Shown here piece by piece: positions 51,747 to 63,512 of a DNA stretch of 64,000 nt. Position numbers and translations under genes: made by a program. The stretch is taken from positions 1 through 64,000 of the forward strand of contig SAUG01000075.1 in assembly GCA_011316305.1 (NCBI GenBank). Reading direction: 5' to 3'. This DNA comes from Rusavskia elegans (lineage: Eukaryota; Ascomycota; Lecanoromycetes; Teloschistales; Teloschistaceae). The stretch's first letter is position 1, and every line of letters begins with the position of its first letter. The notes beneath the pieces were generated by a model. That model ran no database searches. It saw only the letters and a list, made by a program, of their open reading frames with translations, and had not been told where the DNA came from.

Positions 51747-52649
51747 TTAGTTATTTATTTTGGTTTTAATATCCGATAAACCAGTGGTTCGGTAAATAAA
51801 TCAAGCGTTAGTATACCAGTATTAAATATACTGTTATAGAATTTTTATCCTAGTTTAATTAATATAAATAATAGTTCTTTCTATAGAATTTTAATTTAAT
51901 TTTACTTAGTAATATAACGAATCTTTCTACCGATAATTTAACGTAGAAATATTTATAGATAAATATATCTCGTAGTTATCGTTTCTTCTTCTTTTATTAG
52001 TAATATAAATTTAAAAGCCTTTACGTACGTATATACTCCCGTAACAGCTATAGTTATAAATTAAACCAGACGATAGTATATCCGTAATAACTATATCTAT
52101 CTATACGATTATCGACTACCTCGTTATAGCTAGAATAATCTATTTCGACTTTAACCTAAATCTCTTCTTTACTACTTTTAAAACGCGCTATCTAATCTCC
52201 CTACTCCCTTTAAACTTAATCGACCGGGTAAAGCTTCTGGCCGTAGTAGCTAGCGTACTATCTAGTAACCCTTTTAAAGCTAGATAGACTAAAAAGTACT
52301 TTAATAACTTGGTAGAGCGTTTAGATACGGATTATATAATAAATACAGCCGATACTATAAATATAGATAATTGCTTCGCAGTATAGTAGATAGATATAGC
52401 GGAAATATTAGATACTCTTGATTATTTATAACGTCGAGGAAGAACTGGATATATAGTATTTAAATTAGATCGAAAACTGCGAGTAACGAAGTTATATTTA
52501 TATAGTAGAGGATTTGTAATCGAATAAAGAAAGAAATAGTTAAATAGAAGTGATTGACTGCGCTGTAAATCTTGCCTGACGAACTTTAACTGTGAAACTT
52601 TCTTTACTATACGTGAAATACAATAATCGTTACCGTATATAACGTTGAT

Positions 52650-52687
<38 letters not shown>

Positions 52688-52723
52688 TTCAATATAATTT
52701 CAGATAGAAGTCATTCAAGAGGG
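51747..52723 (+). mobile_element. X4b: best-preserved X element
   Basis: About 977 bp from TTAGTTATTTATTTTGG to CAGATAGAAGTCATTC, with AT-repeat flanks on both sides because it lies in the (TA)n tract of X4a. It keeps CCAGTGGTTCGGTAAATAAA and ATTGACTGCGCTGTAAATC (less RIP). Its own (TA)n tract spans 52651-52682. It holds the longest stretch of the family coding relic. Confidence 0.75.
52096..52380 (+). pseudogene. Coding relic in X4b (about 95 codons)
   Basis: One frame with a single TAG (near 52296) from about 52096 to 52380. It contains IIDYLVIARIIYFDFN, LIDRVKLLAVVASVL near 52225 and KKYFNNLVERLDTDYI near 52300. The same residues can be picked out in X1, X2 and X6 despite frame breaks, for example VKLLAVVA-like at 3455 and NYFNFDKNF reversed at 23625. 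This suggests that the ancestral X encoded a small protein, or captured part of one. I do not recognise it. An RNA-binding or transposase role cannot be argued from the sequence. Confidence 0.4.
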
Positions 52724-52794
52724 AATATATATATATATATAAAGTTTCAATCTAATTTCAAATTGAAATAAAAAATCAAAAATTTTTTTTATTA

Positions 52795-53640
52795 CTTTAG
52801 GGTCACCTGTATAAATTATAGCAACAAGTTAACAACAAGCCAACAACAAGTTTGATTCAATAATAAGATTTTTAGGATTCGGATATAACTCGGAGTTAGT
52901 AGGGATTTAGGTTATATCTAACTATAAGAAGTTACAAGTTAAACTATAATAATAATTTAATAATAAATTAATAGAAAGTTTTTACTAACTCGGAATTTTA
53001 GATATCTTAAAGTATTAAAAATAGAAAAATAAATCGGGTTATCGACTTCGAATCTTAGAAACTTCTAGATCTAGTTAGCGCCGTCTAGAATCTTTAATCG
53101 GAAATAAGGTATCGATTTTACTTACCTCTAGAAATCAGTTTGAATTTTTTTTCTAAAAGTCTCTCGACGAGATTCGAACGCTAAACTTCTAAAGGAGCTA
53201 GACCTAATTAGGAAATTACTATTACTCGGTAGAATTACTTCTAATAGTAATATTTTACCCCTAGATTAAAGTGTCTAGTATTAAAAACCTTCTATTATTC
53301 TAATAATAAATAGATTTTTTCCTATTTTATTGTTAACTTGTTGTTGAGTTATTATTAGAAATAAACTAAATCAAATTAGCTTCTGACTAGTAGTTAAATA
53401 AAATTATAAATCTAAAATAGATTTAAATTCAAATTAACCAATTGTTAAAAACTAATTATTACGAACTAGTAGATAAATAGGATATCTAATTAGTAATAAC
53501 AACTATTTAAAATTAATTCAGAATCTAATTTTTAATTTCTTATAATTTATTTTCGACTTTTAATTAGATATAAATTAATTTAAATCTTTTTTTAATTTAT
53601 AATTAACTTGTTGCTAGAAAATATATAGGTGACCCCAAGG
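52795..53640 (-). mobile_element. V: TA-flanked inverted-repeat element related to Y
   Basis: 846 bp between TA at 52793-52794 and 53641-53642. Ends CTTTAGGGTCACCTGTATAA and, reversed, CCTTGGGGTCACCTATATA, each followed at ~20 bases by AGCAACAAGTTAA: inverted repeats of ~38 bp. ACAACAAG is repeated near the left end. On the minus strand a tRNA-like block is present: TAATCTAGGGGTAAAAT (A-box-like, about 53270-53254) and GCGTTCGAATCTCG (B box, 53181-53168). No coding capacity. Only one copy is in the window, so TA duplication rests on the ends alone. Confidence 0.7.
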
Positions 53641-53670
53641 TAATAATGAAAAATAAAGTAGTATAAAGTT

Positions 53671-53695
53671 AAAAAAAAAAAAAAAAAAAAAAAAA
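53671..53695 (+). repeat. Poly-A run
   Basis: 25 consecutive A, shortly after element V. It could be a retroelement tail, but no element ends there clearly. Confidence 0.9.
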
Positions 53696-54229
53696 GTAAA
53701 ATAAAATCTAAATAGTTTTTCAATATAATTTTTTTTAAATAAATACTAACGTTATATATTATTTACTAGCGATTATAACTTTTTACCCTCGAATTCTTTT
53801 TAATTTCGAAGTTTTTTTAAATTGATATTTTTAATTATCTACTTTAATAATAGTCTACTAATAGTTTCATTAATAAACTATCGTTATATAAATTATTCTA
53901 ATTTTCAAAATCTTGCGTATCTTTTAATCGTTTAATTTCTTTCTAGTACAAAAAAATAATATCGGAAGTTTTTATTATTTTAAACGAAAATTCTAGATAA
54001 TCCGAACGATATTAGATTACGGAATATTTTTAAAATATAATAAAAACTATTAGTATCTTTTCCGTATTAAAGATTTTTGCTATTATTTTTTGTATTTAAA
54101 TTTCTATATAACTATTATAAATACAAGCAACGTGGTTTTAGAAACGCGGTAGTATTTAATATCGCACTGGAATTTCTATTACGTTTCGGCAGGTAGAAAT
54201 ATATAGAACGGTTTTAATATTAGTACTGG

Positions 54230-54355
54230 CAGATATCTTAGTAGTTCTAGTAGATAAAAATATTAAAAAAGTTTATCTCAGTAGTTTTAGTAGATAAAAA
54301 TATTAGAAAGAGATTTTTTCAGTAGTTTTAGTAAATAAAAATTTTAAAAAAAGGA
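54230..54355 (+). repeat. Three-unit tandem repeat, about 43 bp each
   Basis: Units share CAGTAGTTTTAGTAGATAAA followed by a short A/T spacer; the first begins TTAGTAGTTCTAG. Units differ at several bases. Confidence 0.8.
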
Positions 54356-54372
54356 AGATCTAATTATCTATA

Positions 54373-54442
54373 TAGATTCGAACTCGACGTTTTTATTACT
54401 CGTATTTAATTTATTTGTTATCGCTATATACTGATCTAATAA
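54373..54442 (-). other. tRNA-like relic
   Basis: On the minus strand: TAGATCAGTATATAGCG resembles an A box/D arm (TAGCTCAGTNGGTAGAGCG type), and GAGTTCGAATC 45 bases later resembles a B box. The spacing fits a tRNA. No paired acceptor stem is evident. Either a RIP-mutated tRNA pseudogene or a SINE head. Confidence 0.4.
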
Positions 54443-55082
54443 ACAAAACTAATTTATTTTTATTGAACTATTAATTAATTACCTGTTATACTTCGAGTTT
54501 ATAGATATTATAATAAATACAATCACTTTTGAAATTATTAGATTCTCTAGATAGTTCTATAACAATAACGATTTATCGTTTTAAATTGAAAATTATAGAA
54601 CGACGTATAATTTAAATAAATTTATTTTTTATTTTAGAAACAAATGGCTATTCCTGAATTATATATCGATAACTAATCAAAATTTGATTGATCAAAAACT
54701 CGTTGTTATCGGGAATTTCTTGAAGATATATATATAATAATTAGTCAATACGAATAAAAATTAGCTTCACTGTAGTATATAATAAAATGTTATATATAAA
54801 CTTTAAATTTAACTTGAACTAAACTTTTAAAGTAATTAGATATTAGATAGTATTTAAACGAGTCGTAGATATCACGTTAATAACGAATTGAAATTTCAAT
54901 ATCTATTTAATATCTAGTTAATATCGAATTTTTCTATTGATTTCAATAGTAAAATAGAGCTAAAAATAAGCGAGTTTATAGATTACGTAATACTTTTACC
55001 TAATTCGTCGAGTTTGATATTCTAGATACTTTATAAAAGGTATAAAAATCGAATGAAAATTTCTAAAAAAAGATTTTCGCGA

Positions 55083-55165
55083 GATTCGAATTTTAAATTA
55101 TTTAGTAATTAGAATTAGTAATTGAAATTTTACTAGATAAATTTTGAAGAATCACGTAATATAGT
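55083..55165 (-). other. tRNA-like relic
   Basis: On the minus strand: TTATCTAGTAAAATTTC (A-box-like) and AAATTCGAATCTCGCG (B-box-like). Similar in layout to the blocks in Y and V. Weak; only the B box is convincing. Confidence 0.3.
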
Positions 55166-55535
55166 ACCAACCTAATTATTTAATCTATATTTATTGTTTC
55201 TTTATTTTGTTATTACGTAGAATTATATATTTTAAATATTATTTTCAGATAATTAAATAATTTAATTATAAATTTCTAAATAACTTCTATCTAATATCGA
55301 CGATTTATCTAATTAACAATCTATTTTAGTCGATTAACAATTGATATACTATTAATAGACAGTTGAAATAAATTTTTGATTAGATATAACAGCAATTCTT
55401 TTTAATAAAACTTCTAGTAGAATCGAATTATCATTAAAGTTTTCGAAAAAAGGTCTTGGAGGCCCTATAATTTTGGTAGAAGCCTTGCGGACTCGAACGT
55501 GCCCCGGGAGTTTCGAGCGTCCGAGAAACTATTAG

Positions 55536-56080
55536 TAGACTGGCTACTTCGGTACGGGTTCCCGTTAGTATTTCAAGAACCCGATGTAAATTTTAGCGAG
55601 TCGGTTCGATCCGACCTATTAAATAGTTTAGATTAGTTTCTATTATTTGAACCGAAAGTTATATTAGATTATAAAATAAAAGTCGATAGAAATCTAATTT
55701 AACCTACTAAATTTTTCATATATAATATGATATTATAATTATTATATTAATTAATGAATTTTATAATAAAATAATTTATTTAGATAATATATTTAGTTTA
55801 ATCAAAACGCTTCTATCTAATATAGTTAATCAATCAAAACTATTATATATATATAGATATAGGTTTTATATTAATATTATAGTTTTTTTATTAGTATTTA
55901 ATTGTTTTAGCGATTTTAATAGATTAAATCTAGATTTCCAGGTTTAATCTAGAATCGAGTCGAATCGAATTAAACTATTTTTTAACTCGATTTAAATCGG
56001 ATCGGACTATTTTTTAATTCGATTCGGATCGAATCGGATTAGCTAATCTAGATTCGAAATTCGATCCGACAACCAATCTA
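55536..56080. mobile_element. T1: short hAT-type element
   Basis: 545 bp with ends TAGACTGGCTACTTCGG and, reversed, TAGATTGGTTGTCGGATCG, flanked by perfect 8-bp duplications ACTATTAG (55528-55535 and 56081-56088). hAT elements make 8-bp duplications and commonly have such TAGACTGG-like, CG-rich ends. The subterminal parts are full of short CGATCCGA-type repeats. No coding capacity, so non-autonomous. Confidence 0.85.
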
Positions 56081-56845
56081 ACTATTAGAAGCGTTCGGAA
56101 CGTCTCGGGCTTTCTAGAACTTTTATACGGCTAATAATATTAGTCGCCGTCGAAAATAAAAGTTTTGATAGAGTTACGCTAGTGGCTTCTACTCGCTAAC
56201 GATATATAAAACGAACGATTAATATTAATTAGATCGAGATTTAAAAAAATTTATATAATCGGAGATTTTTATACGCGTAAAAACTAGCGCTATTACTAGC
56301 GCGTATATTATATAATCTTTATAGAAACCGTGTTGAAATTGATTAAAACTATTATAATATTATATATATATTCTATAAATCTAGTTCTAGAAATTCAGAA
56401 ATCTACTAGAGAAATTTAAAACGTTTCGAATTAGTTTAAAGCCTTCCAGAATCAAAGTTAGAATATTTTGATAATCAATCAATTTAAAATCGATTTAACG
56501 TTTTTAATAAATAGATTTCTATTTTGTAAAACCGGAAGGATTTACTATACTGCGAGACGGCTGCTAAATTTTTCGAATAGCAAATATACTAGTAGCTAGA
56601 AACTCTAATATAATAAAAAATCTATATAAAAGAAATTTTTTTATCTATTAATCAGTTTTACTATCTAGTATATTTATTTCTCGTATCTATCTACTATATA
56701 ATTTTCTAAATAAAATTTAGAATTTATAATTCTAATTAATCCGACGTATCGAGACTATCTAATAGTAAAGATATTTCTAAAAAAAAAATAACGCGTTATA
56801 ATACCCGCGAGTTAAAAAATAATAATTAGATTTTTCTAGTATTAT
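56081..56845. other. AT-rich intergenic stretch
   Basis: No gene or repeat recognised. The first 100 bases after the T1 duplication are GC-richer (GTTCGGAACGTCTCGGGC) and probably continue the sequence left of T1. Confidence 0.4.
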
Positions 56846-57209
56846 TAGACTGGCCGTCGGATCGGGTTTCGAACCCGGATTGACTAATTCGATCCGATCC
56901 GACCGGGTTTCGGATCCTAAATCGTAATCCGATTCGATTCGCCAAGACCGCTAAACTCTAGTATAAAAGTATAAAACTAATATAACTTTTTTATAAATTT
57001 ACTAAAAAAATTCTAATTAATTAACCACGCTAGCTAGAAAGTCCGTAGTAAAACTAAGTATATTATCTAGATATATTACCTTTATTTAATTATTAAAATA
57101 ATTATATATTTAATATATATTATAATCGAATTAGATTCGAGTCGGATTACTAAAATCGAGTCGGATATCCGACGGTTCGACGGAAACCCGAACCGAACCG
57201 GCCAGTCTA
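56846..57209. mobile_element. T2: short hAT-type element
   Basis: 364 bp, ends TAGACTGGCCGTCGGATCGG and, reversed, TAGACTGGCCGGTTCGGTTC. Flanks AGTATTAT (56838-56845) and AATATTAT (57210-57217) differ by one G-to-A change, consistent with an 8-bp duplication followed by RIP. Same class as T1. Confidence 0.8.
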
Positions 57210-57217
57210 AATATTAT

Positions 57218-58206
57218 TACCGACAATATAAATTAAAATACTACTATTAATAATATTAATAAAATCGATAAACTATCTAATACTATTAAATAGTTATAAT
57301 AAATTTTTTAAAATGATTCGAAAACTAATAATATATAGAAAAATCGTATCTAGTTTACAATTTATAAAATTAATTCTATTTATTTCTATAATAACTAGAA
57401 AAATCGCAATCAAAGTCCGCGAAATAGCGTTCGAGCGAGATTTTAAATATACGAAATATAAAAATATTATAGAATACTGTCGCCTTTATAGCGACGATAA
57501 ACTTTAAAAAGAATTTAGAAAAAATAAAATAAAAATTCTAATATCCGAAAAATAAATTTTTAACAATTATAATTTAATTTTTATTTAAATCGATAATTAT
57601 AAAGATTTTTTCTATTAATAAAAATTCGAATATAATAATAATAACGCGAAGACTATTATAGCTAACCGGCCAATATAGAAAAAAAAAGCCGTTATAAAAG
57701 ATCTATTTAAAAAGCTTTATATAATAAAATATAATACTAATTTAAAAATATTCTATAAATATTAAAAAACTTTTATTAATATTTCTATAAATCGGTAAAT
57801 TAATTCCGAAAGTAAATTCGAAGATATAAAAGAAAAAAACTAATAAACTATATCGAAATTTAATAAATATTCTATTTATTTATAAAAAAAAACTCAGTAT
57901 TCTATTAAATAAAAAGAAATAAATATATAATCTATAAACTTAAATATTAAAATCTATTTAAAACGAAATTTTGATTTATAGTAATAAAATTATTTTATAA
58001 ATTACTAAAACCTTTTAAAACAATACTTCGATATTGAATATTTTCTATATATTATAAATCGATTTAAAATTAAATCAACAGATAGTCCGAAAAGTAATAA
58101 ATTAAAAAATAATAGCTAATTTTATAGCGAAAATGTTAGTATTATTAATTATAATCGAAGAAATTAAAATCGAAATAATCGAAGCGATAGAAATAAAAAA
58201 AAGGAA
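57218..58206. other. AT-rich stretch with an open frame of doubtful value
   Basis: A 64-codon plus-strand ORF (57313-57507) lies here. Its composition is I/K/Y-rich, as expected of AT-rich DNA, with a slightly better stretch VREIAFERDF. No RBS-like or intron context applies, and no homologous second copy was seen. Treated as probably non-coding. Confidence 0.4.
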
Positions 58207-58683
58207 TTAATTTTTTTTATTTTGATTTTGGTACCCGATAAATCAGTGGTTCGATAATTAAATCAAGCGTTAGTATACTAGTATCGAATATACGATAAAG
58301 AAGTTTATATTCTAGTTTATTTAATATAAATAATAGTTTTTTCGAATTTTAATTTAAATTTATTTAGTATTATAACGTATCTTTCTACCGATGATTTAAC
58401 TAACGTAGAATTCTCACAGATAAATATATCTGGCAGTCATCGCTTCTTTTTCTTCTTTTTTTACCAGCAATACAAGCTATAGTAGAAGATTCGTGATCGA
58501 ATAAAAAAGAAAATAGTTAAATAGAAGTGATTGACTGCGCTGCAAATCTTGCCTGACGAATATATCTTTGGCTGTGAAAATTTCTTTGCACGTGAAATGC
58601 AATAAACGTTGCTATATATAATATTAATAATATATATATATATATATAAATTCACTATAATATCTGATAAAAGTTTTTTAAAA
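58207..58683 (+). mobile_element. X5: X element with internal deletion
   Basis: About 477 bp. The 5' end TTAATTTTTTTTATTTTG, then GGTACCCGATAAATCAG, and the 3' part with (TA)n at 58630-58648 are present, but the middle ~450 bp including the coding relic are missing: TTACCAGCAATACAAGC is joined directly to TATAGTAGAAGATTCGTG near 58478. The segment 58431-58620 keeps normal CA/TG. The minus-strand ORF at 58655-58461 is only a shadow in this repeat. Confidence 0.65.
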
Positions 58684-58833
58684 AGAAAAAATAATAATAT
58701 AAAAAACGATATATTTCCGAATATAATCTAGATTTATTTTTTGGTATAGCCTGAAATTATAGAAGATGAAATTATCTATTATATCTATAAATAATAGAAA
58801 TTCAAATCAAATAGTTCTATTTATTTTAAATAT

Positions 58834-59776
58834 TTAGTTAATTTGTTTTGATTTTAGTACTCGGTAAACCAATAGTTCGGTAAATAAATCAAACGTTAGT
58901 ATACTAGTAATAAATGAACGATAGTAGAATTTATATTCTAGTTTAGTTAATATAAATAACAGTTTTATAGAATTTCGATCTAAATTTATTTAATAATATA
59001 ACGAATCTTTCTATCGATAATTTAATTGGCGTAAAATTTTTTATAGATAGATATATTTGATAGTTATCGGTTCTTTTATTTAACTAGTAATATAAATCTT
59101 TTATAAATATTATAATTAACTAATTTCTTTTACGTATATATATATTTCTATAATAACTATATCGTAGCTAAACTAGATAATAGTATCTATATCTATTATA
59201 ATTATATCTACTTTCGCGGACGTCGACTACTTCGTTATAGCTAGAGCAATCTATTTTAACTTCGATAAAAAATCTCCTTTTTACTATTTTTAAAACGCGC
59301 TATCCGATCTTCCTACTATTTTTTAATCTAATCGACCGGATTAATCTTTTAACTATAGTAGCTTGCGTACTAGTTAGCGATTCTATAGCTAGTAACTTTT
59401 TTAAAGCTATACGGACTAAAGAATATTTTAATAATTTAATAGAATATTTAGATACGGAATATATAATAAATATAGCCGAAGCGAAAACTTTTTATAATTA
59501 TTTTATACTATTGCAGATAGATATAGCGAAAATATTAGATATTTATAATTATTTATAACGTCGAAAAAAATATAGTAGAGAATTTATAATCGCGAATAAA
59601 AAAGTAAATAGTTGAATAGAAGTAATTAACTGCGTTGTAAATTGTATTTGACGAATTTTAGCTATAAAAATTTCTTTATACGTGAATATAATAATCGTTG
59701 CCGTATATAACGTTGATAATATATATATATATATATATAATTCAATATAATTCCAAATAGAAATCTTCTAGAGAGA
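58834..59776 (+). mobile_element. X6: full-length X element with a perfect 13-bp target duplication
   Basis: 943 bp from TTAGTTAATTTGTTTTG to the terminal AAATCTTCTAGAGAGA, flanked by TTATTTTAAATAT at 58821-58833 and 59777-59789. The middle (59220-59470) carries the family relic, frame-broken. (TA)n tract near 59720-59740. The duplication length agrees with X1 (14 bp) and supports a retrotransposition-like mechanism. Confidence 0.75.
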
Positions 59777-59789
59777 TTATTTTAAATAT

Positions 59790-62700
59790 ATCGAAAATTA
59801 AAAAAAGCGAAATAAAAATCTATAATCGAAAAAAGTAAAAATCTAATATATATCGCTAGTATATTAAATTCTAAATAACAGCGAAAATATTTTACTAGAA
59901 TTCTTTTTTAGATATATATTAATATTCTAAATCGATATTTCTATATTTTATATTTTATCGATTTTTAAAATTAAAAGAAATTTTATCTTATAGTAATTGA
60001 TTAAATAATACGATATATCCGAAGGTGATAATATTTCAAGAAGTATTTAAACGGTCGATTATCGCGTTATATACTTTTATAGAATTTATAAATTAAAAAC
60101 TAGTTTAGAAATCCGAGGAAAAGTTTCTAAAAATTAGTAAATTAAATATTATATTATCGATATACGAAATTATAAAATAAAAGTTAGTTTTTTTTTAAAT
60201 CTATAAACAGTTTCTAATATCCAATAAATAAATTGTATTTAGATATATTACTATAAATTTATAATAGTATAATATTAAAATCTATAATATTAAAAGGTTT
60301 ATAAATTTAGTAATTAAAGAAAAAAAAGATATTTATATTATTTTATTCTAAAAATTATATTCTATTAAAATAAAATCTAATTTTTAATATATAGATAACT
60401 CGGCTATAAAATACGATTCTTTAATACTTTAAAATAAAATAGAATTACTTTTTAAAATAATAGATTTTATAGATTTATTTTCTAAAACTTGATCAAATAG
60501 ATTAAATATTTATAAATAAATTATATATATTATCGGTTTTTAATCCGAATAATTTTCTAGAATAGAATCTATCTATAATATATTATAGGACGAATTTATA
60601 ATTATTCGAAAATATCTTTCTAATATATTATTAGATAAAAAAAAATTAATTTATTAAATGTTTCTACCAGATTTTCTGTTTTATTTATAAAGAAACCGGA
60701 TAGTAATCTATAAATTTATATTTTATATCGAAGATTTAATATAATTATAATAAAGTTAAAAATCTATTATCTATTTTATTTAAAATACTAGGTCGATTTG
60801 TTTATATATAATAGTATACTAAAATTAACATTCGAAATATTTACTATTATATTTATATTAAAAAGAATAATAAATAAAAAAATAGATTTTTATATTTAAA
60901 ATAGCTAATATAAATATTATATTTTTACTTTTAATTTTATTAATATATCGATAATCAATTGGTTTTATATTAATAATAATTTAAAAATTTTCTTTTACGA
61001 TTTCTCTATAGTTTATCCCGACGGTATTTTAATTTTATTATAGATAAAAAACAGAAGGATTCGATATATATAGACTGACTATTTCGGTACGGATTTCCGT
61101 CGGTATTTCGGAAATTCGACCCGAGTTTTAGTAAATTAATTCGATTTAACCCGCTAAATAGTATAGATCGATTTCTAAAATTAGAACCGAAAGTCGGATC
61201 GGAATTATCGGATTATAAAATAGAAACTAATAGAAATCCGATCCGATCCGATTTATAATTATATTAGATAATCGAATACTATAACTTATATATATAATTA
61301 TTACTTTAAATATATTATCTTAATTATAAAAAATAGTTTAGATTATATAAAACGGTAATATACTTTCTTTAATACTAAATTAAGGAATATTCAATTTAAT
61401 TTATTTAAAATATTTTTTTCCCGAAATAATATTCTATCTTCTAGTTATACCCAATTATATATATTCTATATCTCTTTTAAAACTTTTTCTACTATTAAAT
61501 ATATGATATAATTATAGTATTAAATTATTAATATCTATTCTATATATTCTAGACTTATTTAGGCTCGATTCTACTAATAAATTCTTTTTATAAAATTAAT
61601 AGTCCGTTCTATTTCTACTAAAAATATTAGTTATATAAAAAAATCGCGAACTATCTACGCTAGTTTTAAAAAGTTCGAAATATTATTTTTCTAAAATATC
61701 TAATTTAGATTATTTTCGGTAATATTAACGCGAAGATATTAATTAGCTTCGGAAACAGCTACTCGAAAACGCAAGAATTATTAAAAAATACTATTTAGAA
61801 TAAATAAAACAGACTTTAAACTAATTAGTAAAATTATAATATATTACTTTTTTATATTACTTTATTTTCTTTTATATAGCGAATTTTAGTTTTTAATAGA
61901 TTAATAGAAATTCTATAGTATTTAGTAAAATATTCTTTAAATTTAATCCGATATCTATTTTTATATTCTAAAAAGTTTTTTATTTTTTCGTTATTATCTT
62001 TTTTATCCTAGTTTCGAAAAAGGCTAAACTTTACTATAAAATCTATAATATTTATAAAATTATAAATTAATTTATTTTTAATTTATAAATCTTATATTAA
62101 TATTATTATAAACTATTGATTTTATTTTTTAATTAATATAATTCGTTAATCGAATTACTTTTTCTATTTTAGAAAAATAATTAAAAGTAGTACTATAAAA
62201 TCGAAATACTAAATAAATTTCAATATCTATAATTTTTAAAATTAATAAAATTATTTTATAAAACAGCCGTAGTATACTATCTATTAAAAGAAAAAATTAC
62301 TGTTTATTTATATTAAAGATAATCATATATATTAATAGAGTTTATAAATTTTTTTCTATAAATCTTTTAATAAAATTGTATAATTGATATATTCGACGAA
62401 TATAAAATATATTAAATTCTAATAAATATAGATAATTTTAATTATATTTTTAGATAAAATTTAAAAATTAGAATTGATCTTTTTCTAGATTTCTTTAAAG
62501 CGAAATTTATATTAAAAGGAAATAGAAATATAGATTATAATAATATAAATTTATAATTAATATTAGTAGTAAAATTTCCAAATTTATATTATCTATATTT
62601 TTCATCTTTTTTATAATATTAGATAGACCAATACTAATATTTCTAATTTATTGATTATTTAATTTTTAGATAAAATAGTTACTAATTACTTATAATTTAA

Positions 62701-63495
62701 TAGTTTAAAATTCTTTTTACCTATTAGATTAATTATATAAACTAGATAAAGTAGAAAGTTTTAAACTCGATTCTATCAGTTATCGAATCGAGTAAAAGTT
62801 TTGTTCAAATTTTTTTTATATATTATTAGAACTAGTATATTCGGTAATAATATCTAGAAGTTTTTATCTAAATTAAAAAGATTCTAAAAGTTTTAATAGC
62901 TTTTAATATTATAAACGGCTAAAATAATTAGTATAGAAAATATAAATTTAATTAGATTTTCCTAAAGTTAATACTAAATATTAATCTAATATATAAATAC
63001 TTTTAAATAGGCGACCTTTTATAGATTTAATTAGATATCTAATCAAGAGATATATATTCTAAAATTTTTAAATTAGATTTACTTTATTCGCGGATAGTTT
63101 TATAATTATTAAAAACTATCTATATAAATTATATACGACTGATAAACTTTATATCCAAATAAAATATTTATAGTAATTAACTAGATCTTTTCTATTTAAT
63201 AGTCCGAACTAGTAGATTTAAATTTAAAATTTTTTTATATAGATATTAGTTTTATATAGTTTAATTAAAAATAGAATCGATTTTAATTTAACTTTTTTTT
63301 CTATAATTAAAATAAATTTTATATTATCTTTTTATATTACTATTAACTATTTACGCGTATTAATATTATCTTTATAAAAAACTATAAATTATATCGTTTA
63401 GTTTTTTAGTAAATTAAAATATTGAAATATTTTTTTATACTAGATATATTAGAAGAATTGAAAGCTATAAAATTGTTAAAATTGTTAAAATAGTT
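59790..63495. other. Long AT-rich RIP-like stretch without recognised genes
   Basis: No gene, no member of the named families except the hAT-like end at 61071. It has poly-A/T runs and TA-rich sequence. RIP-like composition implies it was once repeated. I see nothing further that can be named. Confidence 0.4.
61071..61262. mobile_element. T3: one end of a hAT-type element
   Basis: Starts TAGACTGACTATTTCGG and CGGATTTCCGTCGGTATTTC, which lines up with the T1 left end (TAGACTGGCTACTTCGG then CGGGTTCCCGTTAGTATTTC), and continues parallel to 55560-55690. The other end and a duplication were not found. Confidence 0.6.
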
Positions 63496-63512
63496 TATAT
63501 ATATAATTTTAG

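Larger units (their letters stand above)
51470..52770 (+). mobile_element. X4a: 3' part of an X element, opened by X4b
   Basis: 51485-51746 matches the last ~270 bp of X before the (TA)n tract (GATTCGTAATCGAATAAA, AATCGTTGCCCGATAAAACG). Its tail resumes after X4b at about 52724-52770 (TATATATAAAGTTTCAATC). The 5' part is absent. X4b therefore inserted into the (TA)n tract of a copy of its own family. Confidence 0.6.
53696..55535. other. AT-rich stretch with tRNA-like pieces and short tandem repeats
   Basis: No gene seen. It holds a 3-unit tandem repeat (54230-54355), two minus-strand tRNA-like pieces (54373-54442 and 55083-55165), and a GC-richer patch with normal CA/TG (55450-55530). The rest is AT-rich without recognisable structure. 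Confidence 0.5.

Noticed and set aside
57313..57507. 64-codon plus-strand ORF
   Set aside because: I/K/Y-rich composition as expected in AT-rich DNA, no second copy and no recognisable domain. Kept only as a remark under the surrounding region.
58461..58655. 64-codon minus-strand ORF
   Set aside because: Overlaps the 3' part of X5 including its (TA)n tract (YIYIYII), and the same stretch in X1, X4b and X6 is not open.
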